Counted from the first letter of the stretch, positions 15,675-24,839 are shown. The stretch is 64,000 nucleotides of DNA from Wocania_A sp965224845 (GCA_965224845.1 CBDDAJ010000015.1:124001-188000); one strand, 5' to 3'. The notes: generated by a model not told the origin, from the sequence alone. Program-made: numbers and translations.

Positions 15675-18347
15675 TTATTGGATTACTAGTTTTTTTGTTA
15701 TTGTTGTATTTTCACTTTGCATCTGAACGAGATAAACACCATTTGTTAAATCTTGAATATTGATTTGTTTTTCTTTTGAATTAATGCCTCGAATTGCTTT
15801 TACTTTTTTACCAGTAATATCAAATACAAAGACACTTTCAATGTTTCTTATTGATTGCATAGTAAAGGTGTTAATTGCTGGATTAGGATATAAGCGTAAG
15901 TCTTTAGCTATGTTTTTTAATAAATTGGTGCTTAAAATTGCTGGTATATCAGCATATACTGCAATTAAAGGAGTTTTGAATTCATTATTATAAACACCAA
16001 AATCACCGGCTACCAGTAAGCGACCAGAATCTTCTAAGTGCAAATCTGTTACTTTGCTAAACTCATTAATACCACTATACGATTCTATATTATTATTAAT
16101 AACTTCAGGATTAAAGGTTGTATCTAAGGTGCCGTCACCATTAAGTCTTGCCAATCCTCTTATAGTTCTACTTTTTATAGTAGTGAAATTGCCCCCAATA
16201 ATTATCTTCCCATCTGCTTGTAGTTCAATGTCATTAATAACACCATTAGAATTAGCAGTTAGCATTATATCATCTACATTAAACGAGTTATCTATAGATC
16301 CATCTGAATTTAATCTTAAAAGTGAAGGTTGAGGATTGGCTATAGACCCAAAAATTCCACCTATAAGATATTGTCCATTAGAAAGTTGCTTAAAAGTGCT
16401 TACTTCTCCACCTAAAATTCCCGAAGCGTTAAATGTGTTATCCAGTGAACCATCTGAGTTAATTCTTGCAAGTTTACCTAGAATAGATGTACCATTATAA
16501 TTGGACACACCTGAAAGTAATATTTTTCCATTATCTAACAGAAAAATAGCATCTGCATTATTAACACCAGAGCCTGTATTAAATGTTGTATCTATACTAC
16601 CATTGCTATTTAAACGTCCAAAGTACTCTAAAGGAGAGCCATTAAATTCAATAAAGAAACCGCTGATAAGAAATTTACCATCTGGCTGTAGTACAATAGT
16701 TTCTATTCTCCTGTTATTTGACGTATCTACTCCGCTTCCTACAATAAATGTGTTATCAATACTTCCATTAGGGTTTAATCGAATTATACCGCCTGTTGCT
16801 ACTTGATTATAATTTTCAAATTCTCCAACAACCACGACTTTCCCATCTGCTTGAACGACAAAATCTAATACCTCATCATCAAATCCATTAAAAATATCTG
16901 TTCCAGTTGTAAAACTAGGATCATAGCTTCCATCAGAAGTTAGTCGAGCAATATTTCTGCTAAAATTATCATCGTATTCTATAAATTGACCTGCAACATA
17001 GAAACCTTGCGTTGGGTGTGGCATTATTTTATTCACTATAGTACTTGTTGTAGTTGCCAAACCAGCTGAAGGTCCAATGGTAGGGTTAAAATTTACATCG
17101 ATGGAACCGTTTGAATTTAATTGTGCTATTCTTGATAACCTTCGTTGCTTTAAGTATTTAAAAGCACCTCCAACTACTATTTTTCCATCAGATTTTACCA
17201 ATGATGAAAACACAGCTCCAGTTGAAAAGCCTTCATCATCTACATTATTAAAGTTAGTATCTAAAGAGCCATCAGCATTGAGACGAGCCACTTTAGAAAT
17301 AATTCCTCCATTATATCTATTAAAATTACCACCTATAATGATTTTACCATCAGATTGTAACGAAACGGTCTCAATATCTCGGATAAATGTACTATTAGAA
17401 CTTGGAGAATACCGCCCAGGTCCATTACCGGAAGAAAAACTTGTATCTACAGTCCCATCTGTATTTAATCTTACAATCTTATTCTGAGTAGCTCCATTAT
17501 AAGTTGTGAAATCTCCAACAACTATAAGCTTTCCATTAGATTGTAATGCTATGCTATTAACAGCATCGTTAAAACCTGTACCAATATCAAAAGTTGTATC
17601 TAAAGAGCCATCGGGATTTAACCGTGCTAAACCCTCTCTTGACACACCATTAATATTAGAAAAAACGCCGCCAATAATAATTTTACTATCATTCTGCAGA
17701 AGTACTTTTTTAACATTAAATCCATTGGCTTGTACTTGAAATGAGTTATCAATAGTACCATCTGTATTTAGGCGTAAAATGTTTTCGTTATTATTAATTG
17801 TACTGCCAACACAAAATGTAATATTACCTACAATTATTATTTTTCCATCTGGCTGTACAATAATATCCTCAATATCTCCACATGGTGTAGCATTTACAGC
17901 AGCAATGAATGTTGGGTCTCTAGTACCATCTGAATTTAAGCGTATTATATCCTCTGCGAGAAGATCATTATTAGGTAGCCCTGTATCTACTCTATAATTG
18001 CCTCCTACTATAATTTTACCATTTGGTTGAAGCGCAATAGCTTTAATTAAAGGCGGTGTACCACTTATACCTCCAACTTTAAAAAAGGTTTGATTAAACC
18101 CAGAATCCATACTCCCATCTGCATTAAAACGCACTACGCTATTACGATCTATTTGGTTATAGCTATCAAACTCACCAACAATAAGTACTTTGCCATCTGT
18201 TTGTTCAATAATATCGTAAATAGGTCCTTGGGAACCTTTTACACCCGAATTACTCGATAAAAATGAATTATCGATAGTGCCATCGACCTGTGCAAAAAAA
18301 GACGTGCAAAAAATTGCAAAGAGATTAAAAAACAAATATTTCTTCAT
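15675..18347 (-). CDS. Delta-60 repeat (beta-propeller-like) protein with T9SS sorting domain
   Basis: 890 aa, exported. Signal peptide of about 20 residues (FNLFAIFCTSFFAQ). More than a dozen repeats of the delta-60 type (pattern: G-K-I-I-[IV]-G-G-x-F ... R-L-N-x-D-G-[ST]-x-D-x-[ST]-F) run from about residue 25 to 790. The final 80 residues are a T9SS type A sorting domain (LRLYPNPAINTF ... NGVYLVQMQSENTTITKKLVI). Probably surface-exposed; the function of delta-60 proteins is poorly known. Likely co-transcribed with the DUF4412 gene 27 bases upstream and with the lipoprotein genes downstream. Confidence 0.93.
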   Translation of the reverse strand: MKKYLFFNLFAIFCTSFFAQVDGTIDNSFLSSNSGVKGSQGPIYDIIEQTDGKVLIVGEFDSYNQIDRNSVVRFNADGSMDSGFNQTFFKVGGISGTPPLIKAIALQPNGKIIVGGNYRVDTGLPNNDLLAEDIIRLNSDGTRDPTFIAAVNATPCGDIEDIIVQPDGKIIIVGNITFCVGSTINNNENILRLNTDGTIDNSFQVQANGFNVKKVLLQNDSKIIIGGVFSNINGVSREGLARLNPDGSLDTTFDIGTGFNDAVNSIALQSNGKLIVVGDFTTYNGATQNKIVRLNTDGTVDTSFSSGNGPGRYSPSSNSTFIRDIETVSLQSDGKIIIGGNFNRYNGGIISKVARLNADGSLDTNFNNVDDEGFSTGAVFSSLVKSDGKIVVGGAFKYLKQRRLSRIAQLNSNGSIDVNFNPTIGPSAGLATTTSTIVNKIMPHPTQGFYVAGQFIEYDDNFSRNIARLTSDGSYDPSFTTGTDIFNGFDDEVLDFVVQADGKVVVVGEFENYNQVATGGIIRLNPNGSIDNTFIVGSGVDTSNNRRIETIVLQPDGKFLISGFFIEFNGSPLEYFGRLNSNGSIDTTFNTGSGVNNADAIFLLDNGKILLSGVSNYNGTSILGKLARINSDGSLDNTFNASGILGGEVSTFKQLSNGQYLIGGIFGSIANPQPSLLRLNSDGSIDNSFNVDDIMLTANSNGVINDIELQADGKIIIGGNFTTIKSRTIRGLARLNGDGTLDTTFNPEVINNNIESYSGINEFSKVTDLHLEDSGRLLVAGDFGVYNNEFKTPLIAVYADIPAILSTNLLKNIAKDLRLYPNPAINTFTMQSIRNIESVFVFDITGKKVKAIRGINSKEKQINIQDLTNGVYLVQMQSENTTITKKLVIQ

Positions 18348-18374
18348 GATTTTTTTATTTAGGTTAAAGGTGAT

Positions 18375-19760
18375 TTAAAACATTTTTTTATAATCCTTTG
18401 GATTAATCTTTTTAAGGATATTATCCTTTATGGCAATAACCTCACTTTTCATATGTCCCGTATTAGACTTAACAGTATATTCCATAATATGCCCTTTAAG
18501 CACGTCTTTATTTTGAACAAACCAATTAGGTAAATTTATGTCTGGAGCCACCCAAAGATTTATTTTTGTATTGGCATCAAACATTGTATACTCATAGCAT
18601 ATTGCTCCTAATATGGTTTTAGTTTTACCTGTTTTAGTAAGTTTAGTATAATCGTAAGTTGCCATTTGATCTGTTGGGTTTTCCTTTTGTTTTCCTTCCA
18701 TCATATTCTGCGACATTTGCATTTTCATGCCTTGGGTATCAACAAATATGTGTGTATTACCTTCATCCATTACTATAATAGATTCACCTGCCATCTTTTC
18801 ATCTGAGTATTCACTCATATCTGTTTTTATAGCCATATAGCTTGCATTTGGATTTAATAAATAGGACATATTATATGAACGATTTTGTTCTGGCACTGTA
18901 ACTTTTACAACCGTTTCAAAAGTGAATTGATAAACTCCCGGTTTATCAACCGGAATCCTATTTTCTTTTATCATATTATCCCGAGTTGTTACAGCCTCCC
19001 TCTCTTCATCATTTTTAGAAATTGATTGATTATCTATAAACTCTGGAGTATTCCCATCTATACCGCCTTTAATTGTTGCTTCAAAAAAGCTTTCAGAATA
19101 ATCTTCAGAGTTTTTGCTGTGTCTAACAACTTTTCGTAAAGTCACTTTTCCTGAAAATGAAATTTGAATGGCCTCCTCAGACAGGACATCTATTGTAACC
19201 TCTCCCTTAGATACATTGTAAGTTTGGTATTCGTCTGTAACAGCTTTTTTATAATTATTTCCTGTTTTTGTGTAATATGGCAACATAGGATCATAAGACA
19301 GTTTTAGTGTAGCTTCTTCAGGAATTTTAAATGTGCGTTTTACATCTTCTTCACGATTTGTATCATGCCTTAAATGATCTGTGGTTTTTAAGGTTAAAAA
19401 GAAACCGTCATGAATATCTGCTTCATGAGACCACCAAGAGCCTTTAAAACTCCATTCTGTGTTTGATCGAATGGCTTTAATTTTACTAATTTCAGAAATC
19501 TGAACAGATTTATATGTATTGGAGTGGGAGATAATAACATCTCCAAAGTCAGCGTTTTTAATCGATTCATTTTCAGAATTATCTGTTTTTTTAGCTGTTT
19601 CAGTTAAGACTTCATCAATTTTCTTATCAATTTTTTCTTCAGCCTTTTGTTCTAATTTTTTTTCAACTTTATTTTTTAATTTTTTAAAAAGTTGCGCGTC
19701 TACGGTTTGATAGTTTATTAAAAACACCATTAGAAGCCCCCATTTAATTATACTCTTCAT
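18375..19760 (-). CDS. DUF4412-like exported protein
   Basis: 461 aa, first gene of the minus-strand operon. Signal peptide (KWGLLMVFLINYQTVDAQ), then a strongly charged coiled coil of about 40 residues (LKNKVEKKLEQKAEEKIDKK), a beta-rich middle domain, and a C-terminal DUF4412-type region (about 310-455). That region has ESIIVMDEGNTHIFVDTQG, a Met-rich stretch (GMKMQMSQNMM) and KTKTILGAICYEYTM...NLWVAPDINLPNW. DUF4412 proteins are exported and common in Bacteroidota; their role is unknown. The gene diverges from the sigma-factor gene, with 115 bases between the two starts. Confidence 0.8.
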   Translation of the reverse strand: MKSIIKWGLLMVFLINYQTVDAQLFKKLKNKVEKKLEQKAEEKIDKKIDEVLTETAKKTDNSENESIKNADFGDVIISHSNTYKSVQISEISKIKAIRSNTEWSFKGSWWSHEADIHDGFFLTLKTTDHLRHDTNREEDVKRTFKIPEEATLKLSYDPMLPYYTKTGNNYKKAVTDEYQTYNVSKGEVTIDVLSEEAIQISFSGKVTLRKVVRHSKNSEDYSESFFEATIKGGIDGNTPEFIDNQSISKNDEEREAVTTRDNMIKENRIPVDKPGVYQFTFETVVKVTVPEQNRSYNMSYLLNPNASYMAIKTDMSEYSDEKMAGESIIVMDEGNTHIFVDTQGMKMQMSQNMMEGKQKENPTDQMATYDYTKLTKTGKTKTILGAICYEYTMFDANTKINLWVAPDINLPNWFVQNKDVLKGHIMEYTVKSNTGHMKSEVIAIKDNILKKINPKDYKKMF

Positions 19761-19807
19761 TTATTTATGTTTTAAGGTTTTTCTTTTAGTTTCAGAGTTT
19801 TAATAAA

Positions 19808-19854
19808 TGTTAACAGCTGATTAAAAAAATTTATATTTGTAACTATTGTTAACA
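19808..19854. promoter_or_regulatory. Sigma-factor promoter (TATATTTG) flanked by two TGTTAACA palindromes
   Basis: A perfect TAnnTTTG -7 box lies at 19832-19839. Identical 8-bp palindromes TGTTAACA lie at 19808-19815 and 19847-19854, centres 39 bp apart, one on each side of the box. The second overlaps the expected transcription start. This looks like a pair of operator half-sites for a dimeric repressor shared with the divergent operon. Palindromes and box are visible; the regulator is unknown. Confidence 0.5.
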
Positions 19855-19875
19855 TATTGCCCTTACCAACAACTA

Positions 19876-20424
19876 ATGATTAAGAATGAATCTGAATTGC
19901 AATTACAATCGCGTTTAAGAAACGATGATAAAAAAGCATTAGAGGAAGTTTACTTAAAAAACAAATTAGCTTTTATAAACTATGCTATTGGGTTTGATAT
20001 TTCAAAGAGTATTGCTTTAGATATTTATCAAGAAAGTATTATAACTCTTTATCAAAATTTTATAACAAATAAAATTGTACTTGAAAAAGGCTCTATAAAA
20101 ACTTATTTATTTGGTATAGGAAAGAATAAAATTTACAAGTTTCTTAAGGAGCAAAATAAATTAATTAGGAAAACAGTTAATCAAGATGAGTATGTTGAAA
20201 TAAAAATAGAAGAGAACCAACCTACAGATTTTCAAATTAAACTTTCTAAGAACTTAAAATTAATTTCTGAAAGCTGTCAGAATATTTTAAAGTTATATTA
20301 TTATAGAAACTTAACAATTGATGAGATTGTAGAACAAACAGCATATAAAGATTCTAATACTGTTAGAAGTCATAAATCTAGATGCATGAAGCGGTTAAAA
20401 ACCTTATTTAAAGTTGTAAAATGA
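19876..20424 (+). CDS. ECF-type RNA polymerase sigma factor (sigma-70 family)
   Basis: 182 aa from the ATG at 19876. An upstream in-frame ATG (19846) would lie almost on the predicted transcription start (-7 box at 19832-19839), so the downstream Met is preferred. Region 2 spans about 15-75 (RNDDKKALEEVYLKNKLAFINYA, ALDIYQESIITLYQNF). Region 4 spans about 125-180 (CQNILKLYYYRNLTIDEIVEQTAYKDSNTVRSHKSRCMKRLK), a helix-turn-helix that reads the -35 element. The next gene, a probable membrane anti-sigma factor, overlaps it by 4 bases. It diverges from an operon of exported proteins, which makes that operon a candidate target, although this is inference. Confidence 0.88.
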   Translation: MIKNESELQLQSRLRNDDKKALEEVYLKNKLAFINYAIGFDISKSIALDIYQESIITLYQNFITNKIVLEKGSIKTYLFGIGKNKIYKFLKEQNKLIRKTVNQDEYVEIKIEENQPTDFQIKLSKNLKLISESCQNILKLYYYRNLTIDEIVEQTAYKDSNTVRSHKSRCMKRLKTLFKVVK

Positions 20425-21137
20425 ATCACGAAGAGTTAATTTTAAAATACTTTAATAAATCTTTATCTAAAGATGAAGAGGCTATATTTTCAAATCTTTT
20501 AGACAAAGATTCTAACTTCAAAATTTTATTTGAAGAGCATGATAATATGCATATGGCTTATAAAATTAATGAGCAGCAAAATCTAATAAGCTATTTAAAA
20601 ACTATAGAGCAAAAGAGTACATTTAATTTTAAAACCAAATTAAATCAAAAAATTATTGGTTTTGCAATTGTTTGCTGCTTGGTTATTGGTGCTTTTTACT
20701 TTTTAAATAATAACAACAATAATTCTTTAAATATTTACAATACTTATTTTGAAGTTTATCCAAATGTTTTAGAGCCTGTTATACGGGGTAATGAAACAAA
20801 AACCTCTAATGGCTTTATATCATACGAAAATGCTAGGTATTTAGAAGCTGAAAAATATTTTAAGGACCTATTAAAAACTAAAACAGACTATAATATTGAG
20901 TTTTATTACGCCATGTCGCTTTTAAACCAAAATAAGACTATAGCTGCCCAAGGCATTTTGAATTCGTTAAAGTCTAAAAACCATGATTTTATACCAGAAG
21001 TCTACTGGTACTCTGCATTAATCTCTATTAAAAATGATGATTTTGAATCAGCAAAAAAAGAATTAGCAGCATTAAGTTCACTTAACTCTGATTTTAAAAA
21101 AGAGGAACGAATAAAGTTGTTAAATCAGCTAAAGTAA
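20421..21137 (+). CDS. Probable anti-sigma factor: membrane protein with periplasmic TPR
   Basis: 238 aa, start overlapping the sigma-factor stop (ATGA). The N-terminal 75 residues are helical and cytoplasmic (HEELILKYFNKSLSKDEEAIF, as in Bacteroidota anti-sigma partners). One membrane helix (IGFAIVCCLVIGAFYFL, about 76-93) and an Asn-rich spacer precede a periplasmic TPR domain (NARYLEAEKYFKDLL, YYAMSLLNQNKTIAAQGIL, YWYSALISIKNDDFESAKKEL). Position, overlap and layout support sequestration of the sigma factor at the membrane; no zinc-binding HxxxCxxC motif is present, so it is not a ZAS-type anti-sigma. Confidence 0.8.
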   Translation: MNHEELILKYFNKSLSKDEEAIFSNLLDKDSNFKILFEEHDNMHMAYKINEQQNLISYLKTIEQKSTFNFKTKLNQKIIGFAIVCCLVIGAFYFLNNNNNNSLNIYNTYFEVYPNVLEPVIRGNETKTSNGFISYENARYLEAEKYFKDLLKTKTDYNIEFYYAMSLLNQNKTIAAQGILNSLKSKNHDFIPEVYWYSALISIKNDDFESAKKELAALSSLNSDFKKEERIKLLNQLK

Positions 21138-21161
21138 TACCGTCAAACATTATAAAGAAAT

Positions 21162-21422
21162 CTACCTCCGCTTCTTCTTAGTCCTAAACTTAGCTTTACG
21201 TTCTCTTTAAAATGGCACTGCGTCATCAAAAGTAGGTTTATGTATCAACTTTAAAACTGGGGCACTTGTATACTCTGGTGCGACTTTGAGTTTGCTAGAA
21301 ACATGTTTTGTCATCGCTCCTTCTGTATTATCATCAACAGCTTGATATAACTCTGTTAGAGGTTTGTGAGATCTATCTAACAGCGTTACAAAAACTAATA
21401 AAAACAGGAAGGTATTACACAT
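21162..21422 (-). pseudogene. Small exported-protein-like ORF with an in-frame stop
   Basis: The reading frame 21207-21422 (71 aa) starts with a hydrophobic N terminus (NTFLFLLVFVTLL), then QAVDDNTEGAMTKHVSSKL and VLKLIHKPTFDDAVPF. Directly after the TAA at 21207-21209 the same frame continues as RERKAKFRTKKKRR and ends with TAG at 21162. The basic tail looks like the natural C terminus, so a single base change may have created the stop. Whether it was ever a gene is uncertain: the signal sequence is weak and it lies in a 512-base gap between genes. If real, a small secreted or periplasmic protein of about 86 aa. Family not recognised. Confidence 0.4.
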
Positions 21423-21649
21423 TTATCACTCCAATAATCATGATGTGTTACACGATGTAATGAAGCCTCAATTACACCAATTAATACAGGAATATTTGGT
21501 TAATATTCTTATAAAATATTGCTAAGAACTTTATTGTGCCGAAGTAAGAAAAACGTTCCAACAAAAATAAATTAAAGCTTCAACTCTGTTAAAATTAGTA
21601 AGGACAATCTTTAATTAACGACACTTCTAAGAGTTAATAAGTTTGTGCT
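21423..21649. other. Intergenic region, nothing clear
   Basis: About 227 bases before the outer-membrane barrel gene. The sequence AAGTTTGTGC just before the ATG contains TTTG, but I see no complete promoter, RNA structure or ORF. Confidence 0.4.
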
Positions 21650-22621
21650 ATGACATTTAGAGTCTTTTTTACTGTTCTATATTGCGCCCTATTTTCATTA
21701 ACGCAAGCACAAACTTGTTGTTCCGGCGGCATTCCTTTATCAAATAGCTTAGGTTTAGAACCCACTGAAAAAGGAACCCTTCAAATCGCTTTAAATTACG
21801 ACTACAATAATTTAAACACTTTAAACTTTGAATCAGAAAAACTAAATGATAATGCCAGATTACGTATAACACACTCTGCCTTAATGAATGTTGGATATGC
21901 TATAACCAATAACTTTTCTGTTGAAGGCCTGTTCTCTTGGGTAAATCAACGTAGAAAAATATCGCAATTTGGCAATGTAGATTTAGATCAGTCTTCAGGC
22001 ATTGGTGACGCCGTTGTTCTTTTTAAGTATCATTTTAAAAACACCCTGGGAAAGAACACCGAATTGAGCTTAGGTTTAGGCTCAAAAATCCCTTTAGGAT
22101 CTTCAACTGAAAAAGATGAAAATGGTATTGTTTTAAATGCCGATTTACAACCTGGAAGTAACGCTTGGGACATTATTTATTTATCCTCTTTTTCAAAACG
22201 TTTTAACTTTAGACCCACATTTACTTTATCGTCGAGAATTATTTATCGAAGTACAGGAACAAACAATTCCTATTTTGGAAATAGCACCTATAAGTTTGGT
22301 AACGAATTCCAGGCCTTTATAAATTTCTCAGATCAATTTGTATTCTTAAAAACCCTTACAAACCCTAGTATTTCATTAAAATACAGGAATGCAAAGCAAG
22401 ATAAAATTGGTGGTTTTAATTTAAACAACACTGGTGGAAACTGGGTTTTTATAATTCCGAATTTCACAATTAATTTAACTCCAAATTTAGTGTTTTCAAC
22501 CAAGGCAGAACTTCCTATTTATAGTAAAGTAGATGGCACTCAACTAACACCAACTTACAGGATAACAACTGGTATTTTAATAACCTTAGCTAAAAAAGAA
22601 AATGTTATTAATTTAAATTAA
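21650..22621 (+). CDS. Outer-membrane beta-barrel protein with CCSGG N-terminal motif
   Basis: 323 aa. Signal peptide of about 20 residues (VFFTVLYCALFSLTQA) followed at once by QTCCSGGIPLSNSLGL. The remainder is alternating amphipathic strands ending in a barrel-like region (YRITTGILITLAKKENVINLN). The adjacent Cys pair right after signal cleavage is unusual: neither lies in a good lipobox, so metal or cofactor binding is possible. Co-directional with the DUF3179 lipoprotein, which starts 5 bases after its stop, so the two probably work together at the outer membrane. Confidence 0.75.
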   Translation: MTFRVFFTVLYCALFSLTQAQTCCSGGIPLSNSLGLEPTEKGTLQIALNYDYNNLNTLNFESEKLNDNARLRITHSALMNVGYAITNNFSVEGLFSWVNQRRKISQFGNVDLDQSSGIGDAVVLFKYHFKNTLGKNTELSLGLGSKIPLGSSTEKDENGIVLNADLQPGSNAWDIIYLSSFSKRFNFRPTFTLSSRIIYRSTGTNNSYFGNSTYKFGNEFQAFINFSDQFVFLKTLTNPSISLKYRNAKQDKIGGFNLNNTGGNWVFIIPNFTINLTPNLVFSTKAELPIYSKVDGTQLTPTYRITTGILITLAKKENVINLN

Positions 22622-22626
22622 ACACT

Positions 22627-23688
22627 ATGAAAAAAAATGCTATATACGCTCTGGTTATTATAATTACAATAGCTTGTAGTACCAGTCAGGAAGGAACTAA
22701 CTTGCCTGAAAACGGAAATAATGAGGCTGGCAATTGGTCAATTCCAATAGCAGAAGTTAAAGATGGTGGCCCAGGTAAAGATGGCATTCCATCAATAGAT
22801 AATCCAAAATTTTTGAACATTAATCAAATAGATTTTTTAAGTGACGATGATTTAATTGTTGGAATAGTAAGCGGTAATGTTGTTAAAGCTTACCCTCACC
22901 CTATTTTAGATTGGCATGAGGTTTTAAATGACGAAATAAACGGAGTGTTTGTAACTATAAATTATTGTCCGTTAACAGGAACAGCTTTTGGCTGGAAAAG
23001 TAAAGTAAATGATACTAAAACAACTTTTGGTGTTTCTGGCTTATTATACAACGCAAACCTAATTTTGTATGACAGAAATACTGGTAGTAACTGGTCTCAA
23101 ATGAAACTTGAGTGTGTTAATGGTCCATTAATTGGAGATAAGCCTGAACTCGTTAACATTATAGAAACCAATTGGAAAACATGGAAAGCTTTATATCCCA
23201 ACTCAAAAATATTAAGTACAGATACCGGGTTTTCAAGAAACTATAACAACTACCCTTATGGTCCTTATAAAACTAGTAATACCTATTTTATTTTTCAGCC
23301 ATCTATTTTTAATGACGCACTACCAAACAAAGAACGGGTGTATGCAATTATTGATAATAACGAATCTAAAATTTATCAATTTACAAGTTTTGAAAATGGC
23401 AATGTTATAAAGGATTCATTTAATAGTATTGACTATTTAGTTGTGGGGAATCAAAATATTATAAAGGCATTTAAGCTGAGTGGAGAATATACTAACCTTA
23501 CTTTTTCTTATGACTTTAATGACTCTGAATCTTTCTTTAAGGATAATGAGGGTAATAAGTGGTCTGTTTTTGGTGAAGCTATTGAGGGGCCTCGGGCCGG
23601 CGAAAAATTAACAGCAGCAAAGTCAGTTGTAAGTTATTGGTTTGCTATAGCAACATTTTACCCCGATCCAGAAATTTATAAACCCTAG
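22627..23688 (+). CDS. DUF3179 domain lipoprotein
   Basis: 353 aa. Lipoprotein signal IYALVIIITIAC (Cys about 17). The DUF3179 domain covers about 50-350: an early GKDGIPSIDNPKF, the characteristic YCPLTGTAFGW segment, FGVSGLLYNANLILYDR, SNWSQMKLECVNGPLIG, and LSTDTGFSRNYNNYPYG. In other organisms the DUF3179 domain also has these conserved Cys and aromatic residues, but its biochemical role is not established. Likely operon with the barrel protein upstream. Confidence 0.9.
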   Translation: MKKNAIYALVIIITIACSTSQEGTNLPENGNNEAGNWSIPIAEVKDGGPGKDGIPSIDNPKFLNINQIDFLSDDDLIVGIVSGNVVKAYPHPILDWHEVLNDEINGVFVTINYCPLTGTAFGWKSKVNDTKTTFGVSGLLYNANLILYDRNTGSNWSQMKLECVNGPLIGDKPELVNIIETNWKTWKALYPNSKILSTDTGFSRNYNNYPYGPYKTSNTYFIFQPSIFNDALPNKERVYAIIDNNESKIYQFTSFENGNVIKDSFNSIDYLVVGNQNIIKAFKLSGEYTNLTFSYDFNDSESFFKDNEGNKWSVFGEAIEGPRAGEKLTAAKSVVSYWFAIATFYPDPEIYKP

Positions 23689-23766
23689 AATTTATTATTA
23701 TTTTTAACTACTTATTATAATGCGACATACGATTCATTTTTAATGAAAAATAATCTCACTTCACTA

Positions 23767-23797
23767 TTTGGTAATCAAATATATAATCGTAAATTTG
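23767..23797 (+). promoter_or_regulatory. Consensus Bacteroidota promoter for rplM-rpsI
   Basis: TTTG at 23767-23770, a 19-base spacer, then TAAATTTG at 23790-23797, an exact match to the known Bacteroidota consensus. The start codon is 48 bases downstream. This is the clearest promoter in the window and supports the TAnnTTTG boxes named elsewhere. Confidence 0.8.
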
Positions 23798-23844
23798 CAA
23801 ACTCTTTTTGAGAGAGGAATGTTTAATTAGAAAAAATAATACGT

Positions 23845-24300
23845 GTGGACACATTAAGCTACAAAACGATTTCAGCAAACAAAGCTACTGTAAATAAAGA
23901 GTGGGTTTTGGTTGATGCTGAAGGTCAGGCGCTTGGTCGTTTAGCTTCTAAAGTTGCAAAACTTTTAAGAGGTAAACACAAGCCAAACTTCACACCTCAT
24001 GTTGATTGCGGAGATAATGTAATTATTATCAATGCCGAAAAAATCACCTTATCTGGTAACAAATGGAACGACAAAACGTACATTCGTCACACTGGATATC
24101 CTGGAGGTCAAAGAAGTTTAACTGCTACAGAATTGTACGGGAAAGACCCTGCAAGAGTAGTAGAAAAATCAGTTAAAGGAATGCTCCCTAAAAATAAATT
24201 AGGTGCAGATTTATTCCGTAATCTAACCGTTGTTGTTGGTTCAGAGCATGCACATGCTGCTCAAAAACCAAAAGCAATTAACTTAAACGAATTCAAATAA
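23845..24300 (+). CDS. rplM: 50S ribosomal protein L13
   Basis: 151 aa, typical L13 length. Start is GTG (reading MDTLSYKTISAN). Diagnostic segments: WVLVDAEGQALGRLASKVAKLLRGK, VIIINAEKITLSGNKW, RHTGYPGG, and VKGMLPKNKLG. Component of the large ribosomal subunit, bound early to 23S rRNA. Overlaps the rpsI ATG by one base (TAATG), the usual L13-S9 pair. Confidence 0.98.
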   Translation: MDTLSYKTISANKATVNKEWVLVDAEGQALGRLASKVAKLLRGKHKPNFTPHVDCGDNVIIINAEKITLSGNKWNDKTYIRHTGYPGGQRSLTATELYGKDPARVVEKSVKGMLPKNKLGADLFRNLTVVVGSEHAHAAQKPKAINLNEFK

Positions 24301-24686
24301 TGGATGTAATTCACAAAATTGGTCGTAGAAAAACGGCTGTTGCTCGTGTGTATGTAGCCCCAGGAAAAGGGAACATCACGATTAATAAAAAAGACGTAAC
24401 TGCTTACTTTACAACTGCAACATTACAGTATAAAGTAAAGCAACCTTTAGTTATGACTAACAATGATAGCAACTTTGATATTACAGTAAATGTATTTGGA
24501 GGAGGTATTACAGGTCAGGCTGAAGCTGTTCGTTTAGCTATCTCTCGCGCTATGTGCGAAGTTGATGCAGAGAACAGATTAACATTAAAACCAGAAGGTT
24601 TATTAACTAGAGACCCAAGAATGGTAGAGCGTAAAAAATTCGGTCAGAAGAAAGCGCGTAAAAAATTCCAGTTCTCGAAACGTTAA
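24300..24686 (+). CDS. rpsI: 30S ribosomal protein S9
   Basis: 128 aa. IGRRKTAVARVYVAPGKGNITINKKD, then GGGITGQAEAVRLAISRAM and the C-terminal basic tail ending FQFSKR, whose last Arg reaches the P-site tRNA in known S9 structures. Follows rplM with a one-base overlap. Confidence 0.98.
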   Translation: MDVIHKIGRRKTAVARVYVAPGKGNITINKKDVTAYFTTATLQYKVKQPLVMTNNDSNFDITVNVFGGGITGQAEAVRLAISRAMCEVDAENRLTLKPEGLLTRDPRMVERKKFGQKKARKKFQFSKR

Positions 24687-24802
24687 TTTATCCTCAACTG
24701 GATTGGGGATGTATTTCTCAATCTTGTTGAAATTTAAACAAAAAATTAAACAGTTATTGTTGTCCTAGTTGTAAAAACAGGATTTAGTTTAGCATCTAAA
24801 TG

Positions 24803-24839
24803 AAGCCAAGAGCTGAAAGCTAACAAGCCAAAAGCCAAA
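24803..24839 (+). repeat. Short imperfect AAGCC/AGC repeats in the rpsB leader
   Basis: The rpsB leader contains AAGCCAAGAGCTGAAAGC followed by AAGCCAAAAGCCAAA, i.e. several copies of AAGCC/AAAGC at 7-9 base spacing. It may be a local simple repeat or part of an S2 autoregulatory leader; no structure is proposed with confidence. Confidence 0.3.
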
